DNA of 64,000 bases from Bacteroidales bacterium (GCA_017960475.1 JAGCZH010000008.1:29485-93484); one strand, 5' to 3'; positions 1 to 9,660 are shown, numbered from the stretch's first letter. Numbers and translations: made by a program. Notes: generated from the letters alone by a model not told the origin.

Positions 1-342
1 ACGAGGCGACAAGTCAAGATTGCACATACGGTCACTCTCTAGTCGGAATGCCGTTTCCAGGAAACGAGCAGGAACAGTGAGGTGGTACTGGGTGAAATCG
101 TTGTTGGTGCTAGCATTGGAGTCTCCACCTATTTCGGTGACGACCTTATCGTAGTCCGGAACACTGGTCGTGCCGCCAAACATCAGATGTTCAAAAAGAT
201 GGGCGAAGCCTGTGCGCGACGGATTCTCATCGCGTGCACCGACACCAAACAAAGTATTTACTGACACCAATGGCGTCGATGAATCCTCAACGACCAATAG
301 AGTCAGCCCATTATCAAGAATATACTTTTTGTATTCAACCAT
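1..342 (-). CDS. M16 family zinc peptidase, N-terminal part (runs off the left edge)
   Basis: Reading the minus strand from an ATG at 342 gives 114 codons without a stop up to base 1, so the gene is cut by the window edge. The translation starts MVEYKKYILDNGLTLLVVED and carries the inverted zinc motif HxxEH as H-L-F-E-H within GFAHLFEHLMFGGT (about residues 46-59), followed by the usual GGDSNAST region. M16 (insulinase/pitrilysin) peptidases use the two His and a downstream Glu to bind zinc and the motif Glu as the base; here the second zinc Glu lies outside the window. No signal peptide is visible at this start, so either the protein is cytoplasmic or a start further upstream is used. Family call is firm; substrate unknown. 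Confidence 0.88.
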   Translation of the reverse strand, partial: MVEYKKYILDNGLTLLVVEDSSTPLVSVNTLFGVGARDENPSRTGFAHLFEHLMFGGTTSVPDYDKVVTEIGGDSNASTNNDFTQYHLTVPARFLETAFRLESDRMCNLDLSPR

Positions 343-379
343 TAATCTACCGATAAAAAACAATCGTCATGAATCTGCA

Positions 380-407
380 TTGAAAATCAAACAAAAATGA
401 TTTTCAA
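380..407. repeat. 10-bp perfect inverted repeat in divergent intergenic region
   Basis: TTGAAAATCA (380-389) and its exact complement TGATTTTCAA (398-407) are separated by 8 nt. The palindrome lies just upstream of the M16 peptidase start, between two divergent genes. It could be an operator or a weak hairpin; nothing in the sequence decides which. Confidence 0.4.
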
Positions 408-621
408 AAGCAAAACCATGCTATATTTTTTACAATGATAACGACATTAATAAAAAAAAATTTTACATGCTTGTAAAAGAAAAAAGCGAATAATTGTACT
501 AATACAATAAGAACCGCAGAAAAATCTTGCGGCGGTGTTTTTATTATATAGCAGTTACACACAACTATCCATCTGATTATCTAATATTTCAATCAAAATA
601 ACTAAATTATTTCCCAACACA

Positions 622-3306
622 ATGAAGATTCGGAACATAACTTTTTTCATCATCGCGACCCTTTTCACATTAGCTCTTAACGCACAGCCCGGCCGTCCTG
701 GAGGTGGTCCTGGTGGTTTCCCTGGTAGTCCCGGAGGTTTCCCTGGTGGTCCAAGAGGAGACAAGCAGATGCAACAAACCGGACAGAAAAGCTCGACAGT
801 AAAGCAGAAAAAGAAAGTCAAAGAAGGCTCCACATTCAAAATTGTCGGCTCCCTTGTCGACAGTGCCAAGAACGAGCCCATGATGTATGTCAACCTGGCC
901 CTGCTTGAGAAAGAGGACAGCACCTTTGTGAAAGGAGCGCGAAGCGATGCAAAAGGCTACTTCGAAGTTCTTCAAGTGCCTGCAGGAGAATATCTGTTAC
1001 GCATCAGCTATGTGGGCTACCCAACCCGATTCATACCCGTCAGTGTAACCAACAACACTGCCTTGGGCGTCATCAATATGAAACAGGGGGCCGAAACCCT
1101 TAAAACAGTGAAAATCACCGCAGCAAGACCACTTTACGCCATGGACGGCGAGAAAATGATCTACAATGTTGCCGACGACCCAACCATCCAGACGGGTACT
1201 ACCGAGGACGCACTCCAAAACGCACCAGGTGTGGAGGTCGACGTTGAGGGCAATATCACCCTACGCGGCGTTAGCAGCGTCGAGATATGGGTCAACGACA
1301 AGCCGTCAAAGCTCACCGAGGAAAACCTGAAGACTTACCTTCAGACACTGCCGGCCAATGCGTTGGACCGCATCGAGACCATCACCAACCCCTCGGCGAA
1401 ATATGCAACCGACGCCGAAGCCGTGATAAACATTATCACATCGGCGCATATCAAGAAGAACCACTTCATCAGTTTTGGCGTCAACGCCGCAACGCAGCCT
1501 AACATCAGCCCTTGGGCAAGCTACACATGGGCAAACGAGAAGCTCAGCATCAACCTCTTCACCAGCTTCCGTTACAACACCAGTGATAACGACTCGTGGA
1601 GCTGGAGCCTTACCCGCCAGAAAAACCCTCTCTACCCAGACAACCTCGATTCTCTGCAGGATGTTATGTATGAGAAGGACAGCTCATGGAGCAACTCACG
1701 CAACTACGGTGGCATGCTGGGCGTCCATATCGACTACGAGATAGACAGCATGACCGACGTAGGAGTATGGGGCAACTTCCACCTCAACGGTTCCAGTTCC
1801 GAAAGCTCACGCTGGCACAACCGCGAGGTGTACCTCCCAACACCTAGCATCTACCAGTACGACATGTCAAACGATGCCTCCTCAACAAGCCTCTTCGGCA
1901 TGTTCGGCGGCACCTACAGCAAAAAGTTCGACCGTGAAGGGCACAATATGCGCATCTTCCTCTTCGGATCCACCAACAACAACAGCAGCGAGACCATATA
2001 CAGCCGTCTCTACAATCAGACCGACAACACAGGCAGCGACACCAACACTTTCAAATACTACGATAACTTCAGCCGCGGCACCGATGTCAGCGTCCGCGCC
2101 CGCTACAACCGTCCCTATAGCAAAGACGGCGAGATGAGCTACGGCCTCAACTTCGGCACCGACAACAGTTATCGCGACTATCGCCCCTACTTGCTCGACA
2201 CCACCTACGAGGACGGTGTTACCGTTCTCGACGCTTCGCTCTACGATGCTCTGCGCCGCTACACCTTCGAAGACCATGAGAATGAGATCGGCGCCGACGT
2301 TGAATGGACACACCGCTGGGGCGGATTCACACTCCAGCTGGGCATGGGTGCCAACCTAAGCCATAATCATTTCTCATTCACCGAGACCGATACCCCTGAC
2401 GACTACGAGAAAACATTCATCACCTACAACCCCTCCATCCACCTCAGCTACCGCACCGAGAAGATGCACAACTACAAACTCAACTACTCGCTTCGTATGC
2501 GCAACCCTAGTGGAAACCAGCTCACCACCCACCGCACATATACCGAGGACAACTACAGCACCGGTAACCGCGACCTGACCCAGAGCTTCACCCACAACAC
2601 CGAAGCCGGATGGACCAAGTTTTTCATGTGGGGCAGCCTCGGACTGGAAGGCTATGGACGTCTGTCCACTGGCGAGATCGACAACCTCACCGATGTCACC
2701 GACGCCATCGACCCATACATCGGCCGCATCATCCAGTACTCTACACCATATAACATCGGCTCTTCATGGCGCTATGGCGTATCGGCCAATGCAACCTACC
2801 GCCCTAGCGGATTCTTCAACATGCGCCTCTATGCTAACCTCTACGACTATGGCTACTCGATGCAGTACGACAAACTGGGGCAAGAGGCATATACCGACAG
2901 CAAATGGAGCTACAGCATCCGTCTCAACATGTGGACCAAAGTTTGGAGCAAATACTCCATCCACGCTTCAGCCAACTACAGCTCTCCCACCCTCGGTCTG
3001 ATGAGCACACGCAGTGCACGCTACTGGGTCAATATGGGCGTACGCGCCGACTTCTTCAACCGTAAGATGAGCGCCTTCATAAACATCCAGGACATCTTCA
3101 ACTGGGGCAAGAACATCGGCAACACCTCATCGAACACCAATCCCTACAACCTAAGCGAGAGCAAGAGCCGCACCCTCAACAGCCGCTATATCAGCGCCGG
3201 CATCACCTTCCGCTTCGGCAGGATGGAACTTGAGAAGAATTCCCAGAGCGGCAGCGAAGCTGATGGCACCTCGTCGACCAGTAGCTCTTCGACAATCACC
3301 GAATAG
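622..3306 (+). CDS. Outer-membrane beta-barrel protein with carboxypeptidase-regulatory-like and plug domains
   Basis: An 894-residue protein with a signal peptide (residues 1-21, ending ALNA). It is followed by a Gly/Pro-rich tract (about 22-46), a carboxypeptidase-regulatory-like beta-sandwich (about 72-155, with YFEVLQVPAGEYLLRISYVGY) and a TonB-receptor-type plug (about 165-275, EDALQNAPGVEV ... VEIWVNDKPSKL). The rest is a long Tyr/Asn/Ser/Arg-rich barrel with alternating strands. The order fits the Bacteroidota family Pfam calls outer-membrane beta-barrel family 3, related to TonB-dependent receptors; I see no clear TonB box. Such proteins sit in the outer membrane and are thought to import or bind ligands, but this ligand is unknown. 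No SusD-like partner follows, so it is not a standard polysaccharide-utilisation pair. A Ser-rich tail ends the protein. Confidence 0.85.
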   Translation: MKIRNITFFIIATLFTLALNAQPGRPGGGPGGFPGSPGGFPGGPRGDKQMQQTGQKSSTVKQKKKVKEGSTFKIVGSLVDSAKNEPMMYVNLALLEKEDSTFVKGARSDAKGYFEVLQVPAGEYLLRISYVGYPTRFIPVSVTNNTALGVINMKQGAETLKTVKITAARPLYAMDGEKMIYNVADDPTIQTGTTEDALQNAPGVEVDVEGNITLRGVSSVEIWVNDKPSKLTEENLKTYLQTLPANALDRIETITNPSAKYATDAEAVINIITSAHIKKNHFISFGVNAATQPNISPWASYTWANEKLSINLFTSFRYNTSDNDSWSWSLTRQKNPLYPDNLDSLQDVMYEKDSSWSNSRNYGGMLGVHIDYEIDSMTDVGVWGNFHLNGSSSESSRWHNREVYLPTPSIYQYDMSNDASSTSLFGMFGGTYSKKFDREGHNMRIFLFGSTNNNSSETIYSRLYNQTDNTGSDTNTFKYYDNFSRGTDVSVRARYNRPYSKDGEMSYGLNFGTDNSYRDYRPYLLDTTYEDGVTVLDASLYDALRRYTFEDHENEIGADVEWTHRWGGFTLQLGMGANLSHNHFSFTETDTPDDYEKTFITYNPSIHLSYRTEKMHNYKLNYSLRMRNPSGNQLTTHRTYTEDNYSTGNRDLTQSFTHNTEAGWTKFFMWGSLGLEGYGRLSTGEIDNLTDVTDAIDPYIGRIIQYSTPYNIGSSWRYGVSANATYRPSGFFNMRLYANLYDYGYSMQYDKLGQEAYTDSKWSYSIRLNMWTKVWSKYSIHASANYSSPTLGLMSTRSARYWVNMGVRADFFNRKMSAFINIQDIFNWGKNIGNTSSNTNPYNLSESKSRTLNSRYISAGITFRFGRMELEKNSQSGSEADGTSSTSSSSTITE

Positions 3307-3325
3307 AAAAAAACATAAAACAATC

Positions 3326-3449
3326 GGAAGTAATAAAAGGAAGTTAATCTTCGATGGAAGTTAAATAGGAAGTTATGCGCTGCGCGCAGGACAATACATT
3401 TTCATTTGTCCACTTTTACTCCCTCTTTAACTTCCATTTTAACTTCAGA
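3326..3449. repeat. Cluster of GGAAGTTA direct repeats with inverted copies
   Basis: After the receptor gene, GGAAGT(T)A occurs at 3326, 3339, 3356 and 3368, and the complementary TTAACTTCC appears at 3427-3435 with a near copy at about 3438. A GC-rich palindromic stretch (TGCGCTGCGCGCA) lies near 3375-3387. The arrangement could fold into a large stem. It occupies the 420-bp gap between the receptor and tRNA-Gln, in which I see no gene. Confidence 0.45.
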
Positions 3450-3608
3450 ATAATTGTACATTTTTTACAATCCCTTAGCAAAACAAAAAGAGGGCTGAAA
3501 ACACATTTATCCAACACTGAAAAGCGATATTATGGTTCCCATATATCGCTTTTCTTCATTATAGAAATCTCACACTGACAGCAAAATAACAAAAAGAATA
3601 AAAAAAAT

Positions 3609-3639
3609 TTTGCTGAAATGGAAAAAGTATGTACTTTTG
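3609..3639 (+). promoter_or_regulatory. Bacteroidota-type promoter for tRNA-Gln
   Basis: TTTG at 3609-3612, a 19-nt spacer, then TACTTTTG at 3632-3639 match the phylum consensus (-33 TTTG, -7 TAnnTTTG). The tRNA starts about 88 nt downstream. Confidence 0.75.
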
Positions 3640-3726
3640 CAGCCGATTTCGAGAGAAAAAGAAAGTGCAATTCGAAGTTCAGAATTCAGCATTCTGAATT
3701 CAAAATTCATAATTCGAAATTGATAA

Positions 3727-3797
3727 TGTCCTATGGTGTAACGGTAGCACATCTGACTCTGGATCAGCTTGTCTAGGTTCGAATCCTGGTAGGACAA
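3727..3797 (+). tRNA. tRNA-Gln (anticodon CTG)
   Basis: A cloverleaf can be drawn with acceptor TGTCCTA/TAGGACA, anticodon loop CTCTGGA (anticodon CTG) and T-arm CTAGG-TTCGAAT-CCTGG. The discriminator A at 3797 is followed by an encoded CCA (3798-3800). The anticodon stem has one mismatch at its outer end. CTG decodes CAG; a TTG isoacceptor is presumably elsewhere. A strong promoter lies upstream and a terminator directly downstream, so it is transcribed alone. Confidence 0.93.
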
Positions 3798-3802
3798 CCA
3801 GA

Positions 3803-3828
3803 AGCCCTGATTATCAGGGCTTTTTTTT
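3803..3828 (+). terminator. Rho-independent terminator of tRNA-Gln
   Basis: Stem AGCCCTGA / TCAGGGCT with a 3-nt TTA loop, followed by a run of eight T. It begins 3 nt after the encoded CCA. Confidence 0.9.
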
Positions 3829-4565
3829 GTAATCATTTTGCAACTTATTTTACTAAAGAACAATATGATTATTAAAAACTTATCCATTATTTTTACTTTC
3901 AAGACTCTCTCGTTTTGCATCTGAATATATTTTACCAATGGTATAGTATATCATACTATATTATTATCACATACAAAAAGAAGGTTCATATTCCCAATGG
4001 AATTTGAACCTTCTTTTTTGCAAATATTAAATATAATCACTCTTCATGTAAGATTTGACCCAAATTTTGCGTCTTTTATTATAAGATGTCTTCTTGTGCA
4101 CTTCTTCTGTGCAATCATCTTATTGTTAATTATAAGCATAAATAATCAATATATGATTATTTATGCATTTCAAATGCAAAATACAACTTTCTCCTCATTC
4201 CACAACATCACCTATTGATTATATTTTTACATAACTGATATGCAGTAAATTATCATTTTAAAAATATTGTTAGTAGAAACTCATTTTCCCCACTCGTACA
4301 AAATATTTTGAACATTTACACACAACAAAATAAGAAGAAAAGAATTTATTATTTTCCAAAGACAATGAATTTTACCACCCTTGCAAATATTTTGCAATGT
4401 AGGACTTCATATCGGTGACATTTTCCCGCACACAATTGTTAAAAAAAAAACAAATCATCACACCTCAGTTACCTTGTTCCCAAAATTGTGGTTATTATGT
4501 AAAGTTATGGTTTACAGTTTAATGTTTAAAGATTTATTTAAAATGACAATCAATGTATTATCCTG
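3829..4565. other. Gene-free AT-rich stretch
   Basis: About 735 bp of strongly AT-rich sequence with no open frame that looks coding; the frames that are open lack ribosome sites and any family signature. The only structured element is the terminator-like hairpin at 3975-4019. A small RNA between 3830 and 4020 is possible but unproven. Confidence 0.6.
3975..4019 (+). terminator. Terminator-like hairpin in the gene-free stretch
   Basis: AAGAAGGTTCA pairs with TGAACCTTCTT across a loop of about 15 nt and is followed by six T. No gene precedes it for 170 bp on the plus strand, so it either backs up the tRNA-Gln terminator or ends an unannotated small RNA. The A-run on the left would let it act on the minus strand too. 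Confidence 0.6.
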
Positions 4566-5021
4566 TCATTCCTCCATCCTGTTTCCGCTTTGCCGCTCTA
4601 ATTCCAACAGGCGGCGTTTCACATCAACACCATAGGCATAGCCTCCTATGCCGGTGGCGGCAACAACACGATGACAGGGTATGATGATGGCTACTGGATT
4701 GCGCCCTACCGCTTGACCGACCGCCTGCGCCGAGCGACAGCCGACACGACGGGCCAGTTCACCATAGGTAATGGTTTGCCCATAAGGTACTTCCATCAGC
4801 GAACGCCACACTTTCTCCTGGAAGTGTGTACCATGCACGGCAAGCTGTGGCAAAAAGTCGGGCTCGTATCCTCCAAAGTACAAATCCAGCCAACGGACAA
4901 CCTCACAATCATTGAGAGACTGGCTTGCTGAAGCCGACAGGACAGATGGAAACCGCAACGCACAAAGCCTATCGCAATCGAAGGCGAGCTCGAGAGTGCC
5001 GATAGGTGAACAGTATATCAT
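4566..5021 (-). CDS. ogt: Methylated-DNA--[protein]-cysteine S-methyltransferase
   Basis: A 151-residue protein that transfers alkyl groups from O6-alkylguanine (and O4-alkylthymine) in DNA to its own Cys, a one-turnover repair reaction. The active-site motif IPCHRVV is present at about residues 115-121. Before it come the DNA-binding helix-turn-helix stretch (TYGELARRVGC, then AVGQAVGRNP) and after it GGYAYGVDVKRRLLELE; the family usually has GGY-x-G-G-hydrophobic there, so the second Gly position is changed. Length matches Ogt enzymes without an Ada domain. The ATG at 5021 is preceded by a 69-bp gap from the C69 dipeptidase gene on the same strand. Confidence 0.93.
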   Translation of the reverse strand: MIYCSPIGTLELAFDCDRLCALRFPSVLSASASQSLNDCEVVRWLDLYFGGYEPDFLPQLAVHGTHFQEKVWRSLMEVPYGQTITYGELARRVGCRSAQAVGQAVGRNPVAIIIPCHRVVAATGIGGYAYGVDVKRRLLELERQSGNRMEE

Positions 5022-5090
5022 CGCTATATTATCACGATTATGGTCTTGGAATAATGTGGCAGGTGGCGGCTATTGATTGTCCAGGAAAAA

Positions 5091-6830
5091 CTATCTTTCC
5101 CTGCGGTCAATTACCTTCTTAAGGCGATAGCGGTCGCCTGTGGCGGCGGGTATGGCGTCGATGAAAGGCTGGCTGTAGCCGGGTGTGTCGTAGCCCCAAC
5201 GCAGGAAGTTGCCCTGATTGTCGACACGCTTGACGACCTGGTCGTTGTATTTCACAATCAAGTATTTTGCCAAACGATCCCAACGTTTCATCATGCGGTC
5301 GGCATAGTCGATCGATTTGCGGTTGAGAAAGCTACGGCGCTCGTCGGGAGTGAGCTTATCGATGGCAGCAAGGACACTGTCTTGATCGGCGATGTAGTAT
5401 TCCTCGAGTTCACGCTGAGCCATGCGGAGGTCGCCGATCATCATAGAATAGCGAGGATAGATCATGTTAGCCACCCAGTTGTTCATCCAGAAAGCCGACT
5501 CGAAGCTGAACTCGTTGCGAGGATTGTTCTCCTGACGGAAAGGGTCGGGCACTTGAGTTATGCAGCAATAGAGAGGCACATAAGCCACCATGTCGGCGTC
5601 GTCGCAGTTGAACCAAGTGACGCCGCCGACATCGTCGGGGAGCCACGAGCGCATCTGGCACGTCATGGTGAAGCCACTTTGCTGAGTAGCAATGGGGCGT
5701 TCACGGAAGAAGTCGACGCTGTCGCTGGATTGGAAATGCATAGGCAACGGCCTGATGGGCATACCCCATGGCCCTGCGGTCATGTCAGCAGTCATATCGA
5801 GTGGAGTGCCCTCGAAATGGTCGCGCATGTCGCGCTGCACGTCGCTCAACGAGAGAAGATCATCGGGTCTCACCCACAACGGCATGTGGTCGCATTTCTC
5901 GAAATCGCCGTTGATATAAGGTAAATACTGGTCCATATCGGAGCGATGGTGACGGAAGAAACTCCACACACGGGCATCGGCATAGCGCACATTTTCGAAG
6001 TCGATAGGACAGTAGGCGTCACGGAACGAGAACTCCTCGTCCCTGCCACTGAAAAAGCCCTTCTCGCGGGCAAAAGAGATGACATCCCAAGCGTACACAC
6101 ATTCCACCTGAGGGTTGTCGACAACAAGCTGTAAGTGTTTGCTGTTTACACTTTTAAATTCTTTCAGCTTTTTGGTTTTCTGTTTGACAATAGAGCCTCC
6201 ATTCCAACATTCTCCCTCATGTGGGAAACGGCGTATGCGGCTTAGGTTTGCATGAGCAGATATACAGTCGTCGGGAATGCGCAGCGCAACCCAGACAGCG
6301 CCATTACGGCCGGGTCCTTTGCCCACAATCTCCATAATCCAGGCTTCGTTGGGGTCGCATATGGTGATGCTTTCGCCGCTGCTGTTGTAGCCGTATTTAT
6401 CAACCAATTCCGCCATACAACGGATGGCTTCGCGTGCCGAGGCGGAACGCTGAAGGGCAAGGCGCATGAGGCTGAAATAATCGAGAAGGCCGTCGTTGTT
6501 TTGCAGTTCCAAGCGGCCGTCGAAGGTGCTTTCGACGATGGTAACCTGATGGTCGTTCATAAAACCGACCACATTGTATGTATATTCCACCTGCTCGACA
6601 AAGCGCCCTTCATGGGATGGACCCCATCCTCGTATGGCTATTTTCTCCCCCTTCTCGTGACGGCCTGCAGGGGTATAGAAAAGTGATCCCGCAAATCCGA
6701 AACCGTCACAATTGTAGGTACATATCACACTGCCGTCTTTCGACGCCTTCTTGCCGACAATGAGATTGGTGCATGCATAGCCATAGAAGGCGAAGGCCAA
6801 AAGAGCGGCAAATATCATCAGTTTTCTCAT
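5091..6830 (-). CDS. C69 family dipeptidase (secreted, PepD-like)
   Basis: A 579-residue N-terminal-nucleophile hydrolase. The hydrophobic leader ends at YGYA and is followed directly by Cys20 in ACTNLIVGKKAS, the position where C69 (formerly U34) enzymes expose the catalytic Cys after cleavage. Typical conserved blocks follow: DGSVICTYNCDG, the ITICDPNEAWIMEIVGKGPGR segment and HANLSRI. Family members release dipeptides from peptides; a secreted form fits periplasmic peptide use. It lies 72 bp downstream of the alpha-L-fucosidase gene on the same strand, so the two could share a transcript. Substrate preference cannot be read from sequence. Confidence 0.9.
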   Translation of the reverse strand: MRKLMIFAALLAFAFYGYACTNLIVGKKASKDGSVICTYNCDGFGFAGSLFYTPAGRHEKGEKIAIRGWGPSHEGRFVEQVEYTYNVVGFMNDHQVTIVESTFDGRLELQNNDGLLDYFSLMRLALQRSASAREAIRCMAELVDKYGYNSSGESITICDPNEAWIMEIVGKGPGRNGAVWVALRIPDDCISAHANLSRIRRFPHEGECWNGGSIVKQKTKKLKEFKSVNSKHLQLVVDNPQVECVYAWDVISFAREKGFFSGRDEEFSFRDAYCPIDFENVRYADARVWSFFRHHRSDMDQYLPYINGDFEKCDHMPLWVRPDDLLSLSDVQRDMRDHFEGTPLDMTADMTAGPWGMPIRPLPMHFQSSDSVDFFRERPIATQQSGFTMTCQMRSWLPDDVGGVTWFNCDDADMVAYVPLYCCITQVPDPFRQENNPRNEFSFESAFWMNNWVANMIYPRYSMMIGDLRMAQRELEEYYIADQDSVLAAIDKLTPDERRSFLNRKSIDYADRMMKRWDRLAKYLIVKYNDQVVKRVDNQGNFLRWGYDTPGYSQPFIDAIPAATGDRYRLKKVIDRRER

Positions 6831-6902
6831 AGCTGGTAACGTTTAATGTTTTCTCTTGGCTCACAGTTGATAGACTCTAAAACCGCAAGCCTTATGCCCT
6901 TG

Positions 6903-8252
6903 TTACATCAACTCGACAACTATAGCATGTTTTGATTTCTTTTTGACACGGTACACGTAGCCATTAATCTCGATACGTGAAGGAGCGATCTCACCCTCCT
7001 CAAGCAGATAGATGGCATAGCGGTGCATGCCGTCTTTGCTTTGGGTATAACGCACACGGCCCTGTGCGTATGGTTTCAGCGGACGAGTGCCGTAGATGGC
7101 ATAACCGTTGTCGCGAAGCCATTGACCTATCTCTTCCATTCGTTTCAGACAAGGCTCAGGTATCTCGCCATTGGCGTCAGGACCCACATTGAGCAACAGG
7201 TTGCCGCCCTTGGCGACAACATCGCAAAGCATGTGTATCAATTCGTTGGTCGACTTGTAATTGTCGTTATAAACAAACGACCAGCTGTCACCCATAGTCA
7301 TACATGTCTCCCAAGGATATGGCAACAACGTGTCGGGAATTTGTTTCTCCGGGGTACGATAGTTTTCATATTTGCCGCCGACACTGCGATCCACTATCAA
7401 CAAGTCGGGATTTTTCTCACGCGCCATGCGTGCTATCTTTGGCATGTTGATATCCTGAATCTGCCCACTGCATCCAAGCCATTCCGCCGACTCCTCGTTG
7501 ACGCTCCATGCAGGACGTACCCAGCCACCGTCAAGCCATAGAATATCAATGTCGCCATAGTTGTGGGTAAGCTCGCGGATCTGGTTGTATGTGAAGTCGC
7601 AATAACTGCGCCACCTGTCGGGATAATCAGCAATGTTGTAGTTGACATTGCGGTCGGGTGTGGCCCATTCCGGAGCCCAATAGTCGGGACAATGCCAGTC
7701 CGGCTTCGAGAAATAGTAGCCTATCCACATGTTCTGCTCACGGAAGGCATCAGTCAAAGCTTTGGTGATGTCGCTATATTTGTTTTTGAAGAAGGGGCAG
7801 CTGCTGTGCGCCGACGAATAGGAGGTCTCTTCGGTGGCATACATGCAAAAACCGTCATGGTGCTTAGTGGTGAACACCATATATTTCATACCAGCGTTGG
7901 CAGCGGCTTTGGCCCATTTTGCCGGATTGAAACGTTTCGGATTGAATGTTGTGTTCAATGCCTGGTACTGTCTTTTGTACTCATCATAGGGCACACCTTT
8001 ACGGTCTATCCAAGGCTCACTGCAAATACTCCATGACTCTACCGTGGCCCACTGGGTATATATGCCCCAATGCGCCATGAAACCAAATTTCAAATCCTGC
8101 CACTCATCAAGACGACGCAGAATAACAGGGTCGGTTTCGGCGCGCTGTTCATCGCCAACGCTGAGAACAGTAGCCGCCATGTCTTTTGTGTTCTGTGCCA
8201 CGGCAGTGGCAAGGCATGAAAATGCCAACAAAGAAATGATGATTTTTTTCAA
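6903..8252 (-). CDS. Alpha-L-fucosidase, GH29 family (exported)
   Basis: A 449-residue glycoside hydrolase with a signal peptide (residues 1-19, ending AVA). GH29 hallmarks are present: FGFMAHWGIYTQW (57-69), FTTKHHDGFCMY (127-138) with the substrate-binding His pair, and DILWLDGGWV (236-245), in which Asp241 is the expected catalytic nucleophile. It removes terminal L-fucose from glycans, likely host or dietary glycoconjugates, in the periplasm. The start codon appears to be TTG (8250-8252): it gives the signal peptide directly and the next in-frame ATG is inside the mature protein. The family assignment is firm; the linkage cleaved is not predictable here. Confidence 0.9.
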   Translation of the reverse strand: MKKIIISLLAFSCLATAVAQNTKDMAATVLSVGDEQRAETDPVILRRLDEWQDLKFGFMAHWGIYTQWATVESWSICSEPWIDRKGVPYDEYKRQYQALNTTFNPKRFNPAKWAKAAANAGMKYMVFTTKHHDGFCMYATEETSYSSAHSSCPFFKNKYSDITKALTDAFREQNMWIGYYFSKPDWHCPDYWAPEWATPDRNVNYNIADYPDRWRSYCDFTYNQIRELTHNYGDIDILWLDGGWVRPAWSVNEESAEWLGCSGQIQDINMPKIARMAREKNPDLLIVDRSVGGKYENYRTPEKQIPDTLLPYPWETCMTMGDSWSFVYNDNYKSTNELIHMLCDVVAKGGNLLLNVGPDANGEIPEPCLKRMEEIGQWLRDNGYAIYGTRPLKPYAQGRVRYTQSKDGMHRYAIYLLEEGEIAPSRIEINGYVYRVKKKSKHAIVVELM

Positions 8253-8439
8253 AGCTAACTTAGAAAGGTTAAAATGGTTAAAGGGGGTTCAAAGGTTAAA
8301 GGGGGTGCGAACTCCAGTGAGTCGCAGCGTTTGTATACACAAGCCTTAATAGAGTAATTAGCTCGTTATAATATATGATTGGTGGTAAAAAAGGGTCGCC
8401 GCACATGCAGCGACCCTTGGTATTGAACACTTCGCGGAA

Positions 8440-9660
8440 TTATTCAAACGAAGCGATGGCTTTCTTGATGATTTCGATAGCCTCGCGGAGCTGCTCCTCG
8501 GTGATAACCAGAGGAGGTGCGAAACGGATGATGTGCTGGTGGGTGGGCTTTGCCAAAACGCCCATATCGCGCATCTTCAAGCAGACATCCCAAGCCTCTT
8601 TGCCATTGTGAGGCTTGATGATAACGGCGTTGAGCAGACCTTTACCACGCACTTTCTCAATCATGGGGCTATTGAATTTGGTCATCTCCTCACGGAAGAT
8701 TTTACCCAGACGGTCTGCATTCTCCATCAGATGCTCTTCCTTGATAACCTCAAGGGCGGCGATGGAAACTTTGGCGGCAATGGGGTTGCCACCGAAAGTG
8801 GAGCCGTGTTCACCGGGTTTGATATTAAGCATGATATCGTCGTCGGCCAGAACAGCGCTGACAGGCATTACGCCACCGCCAAGGGCCTTGCCGAGAATGA
8901 CGATGTCGGGACGAACACCCTCATGGTCACAAGCCAGCATCTTACCGGTACGGGCAATACCGCACTGCACCTCGTCGGCCATGAAAAGAACGTTGTATTT
9001 CTTGCAGATGTCATAGCATTTCTTCAGATAGCCTTCATCGGGAACATAGACACCAGCCTCGCCCTGGATGGGTTCGAGAAGGAATCCTGCGACTTTCTTG
9101 CCATGCTCGGCGAGACATTTCTCAAGGGCGTCGGGATCGTTGTAAGGTATGCGGATGAAACCAGGAGTCATAGGACCGTAGTTGGCATAGCTCTCGGGAT
9201 CGTTGCTCATAGTGATGATAGTGATGGTACGGCCGTGGAAGTTGCCCTCGCAGCAGACAATCATAACCTCGTCGTTTGGAATGCCTTTTTTCACCACACC
9301 CCAGCGGCGAGCCAGCTTCAGGGCTGTTTCGTCGGCCTCGGCACCAGTGTTCATAGGCAGAACCTTGTCGTATCCGAAATATTCGGTGACATATTTTTCC
9401 CATTCACCAAGGCAGTTGTTATAGAAAGCGCGGCTGCTGAGAGTCAGCTCGTGAGCCTGATCACACATGGCCTTGACAATCTTGGGATGGCAATGACCTT
9501 GGTTGACAGCTGAATATGCCGAAAGAAAGTCGAAATATTTCTTTCCTTCACAGTCCCAAACAAAAGCACCTTCGCCTTTGGCGAGGACTACTGGTAGTGG
9601 ATGATAATTATGGGCGCCGTATTTGGCTTCCATTTCCATGAATTGTTCTGATTTCGTCAT
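8440..9660 (-). CDS. rocD: Ornithine--oxo-acid aminotransferase
   Basis: A 406-residue class III PLP aminotransferase. [20 protein letters not shown] at residues 9-28 is the ornithine aminotransferase signature (the GAxNYxPLP motif). The PLP-phosphate site [13 protein letters not shown] spans 103-115, [16 protein letters not shown] covers 225-240 with the ring-stacking Asp229, and ILGKALGGG has the Schiff-base Lys258. The enzyme converts ornithine and 2-oxoglutarate to glutamate semialdehyde and glutamate, linking arginine and proline metabolism in the cytoplasm. It stands alone, 187 bp from the fucosidase gene; a TAAATTTG box at 9713-9706 (minus) is a plausible -7 element. Confidence 0.93.
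   Translation of the reverse strand: MTKSEQFMEMEAKYGAHNYHPLPVVLAKGEGAFVWDCEGKKYFDFLSAYSAVNQGHCHPKIVKAMCDQAHELTLSSRAFYNNCLGEWEKYVTEYFGYDKVLPMNTGAEADETALKLARRWGVVKKGIPNDEVMIVCCEGNFHGRTITIITMSNDPESYANYGPMTPGFIRIPYNDPDALEKCLAEHGKKVAGFLLEPIQGEAGVYVPDEGYLKKCYDICKKYNVLFMADEVQCGIARTGKMLACDHEGVRPDIVILGKALGGGVMPVSAVLADDDIMLNIKPGEHGSTFGGNPIAAKVSIAALEVIKEEHLMENADRLGKIFREEMTKFNSPMIEKVRGKGLLNAVIIKPHNGKEAWDVCLKMRDMGVLAKPTHQHIIRFAPPLVITEEQLREAIEIIKKAIASFE

Noticed and set aside
1..400. Plus-strand frames of 60 and 76 codons at the left edge
   Set aside because: They are shadows of the M16 peptidase fragment, whose HxxEH motif is intact on the minus strand.
3975..4019. Possible riboswitch or attenuator
   Set aside because: Only a simple hairpin plus T-run is visible and no regulated gene follows on the plus strand for more than 4 kb.
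5073..5924. Plus-strand 283-codon frame opposite the C69 dipeptidase
   Set aside because: Pure shadow: the minus frame carries the catalytic Cys and the whole family layout.
8533..9513. Plus-strand 326-codon frame opposite ornithine aminotransferase
   Set aside because: Antisense shadow of a well-conserved enzyme.
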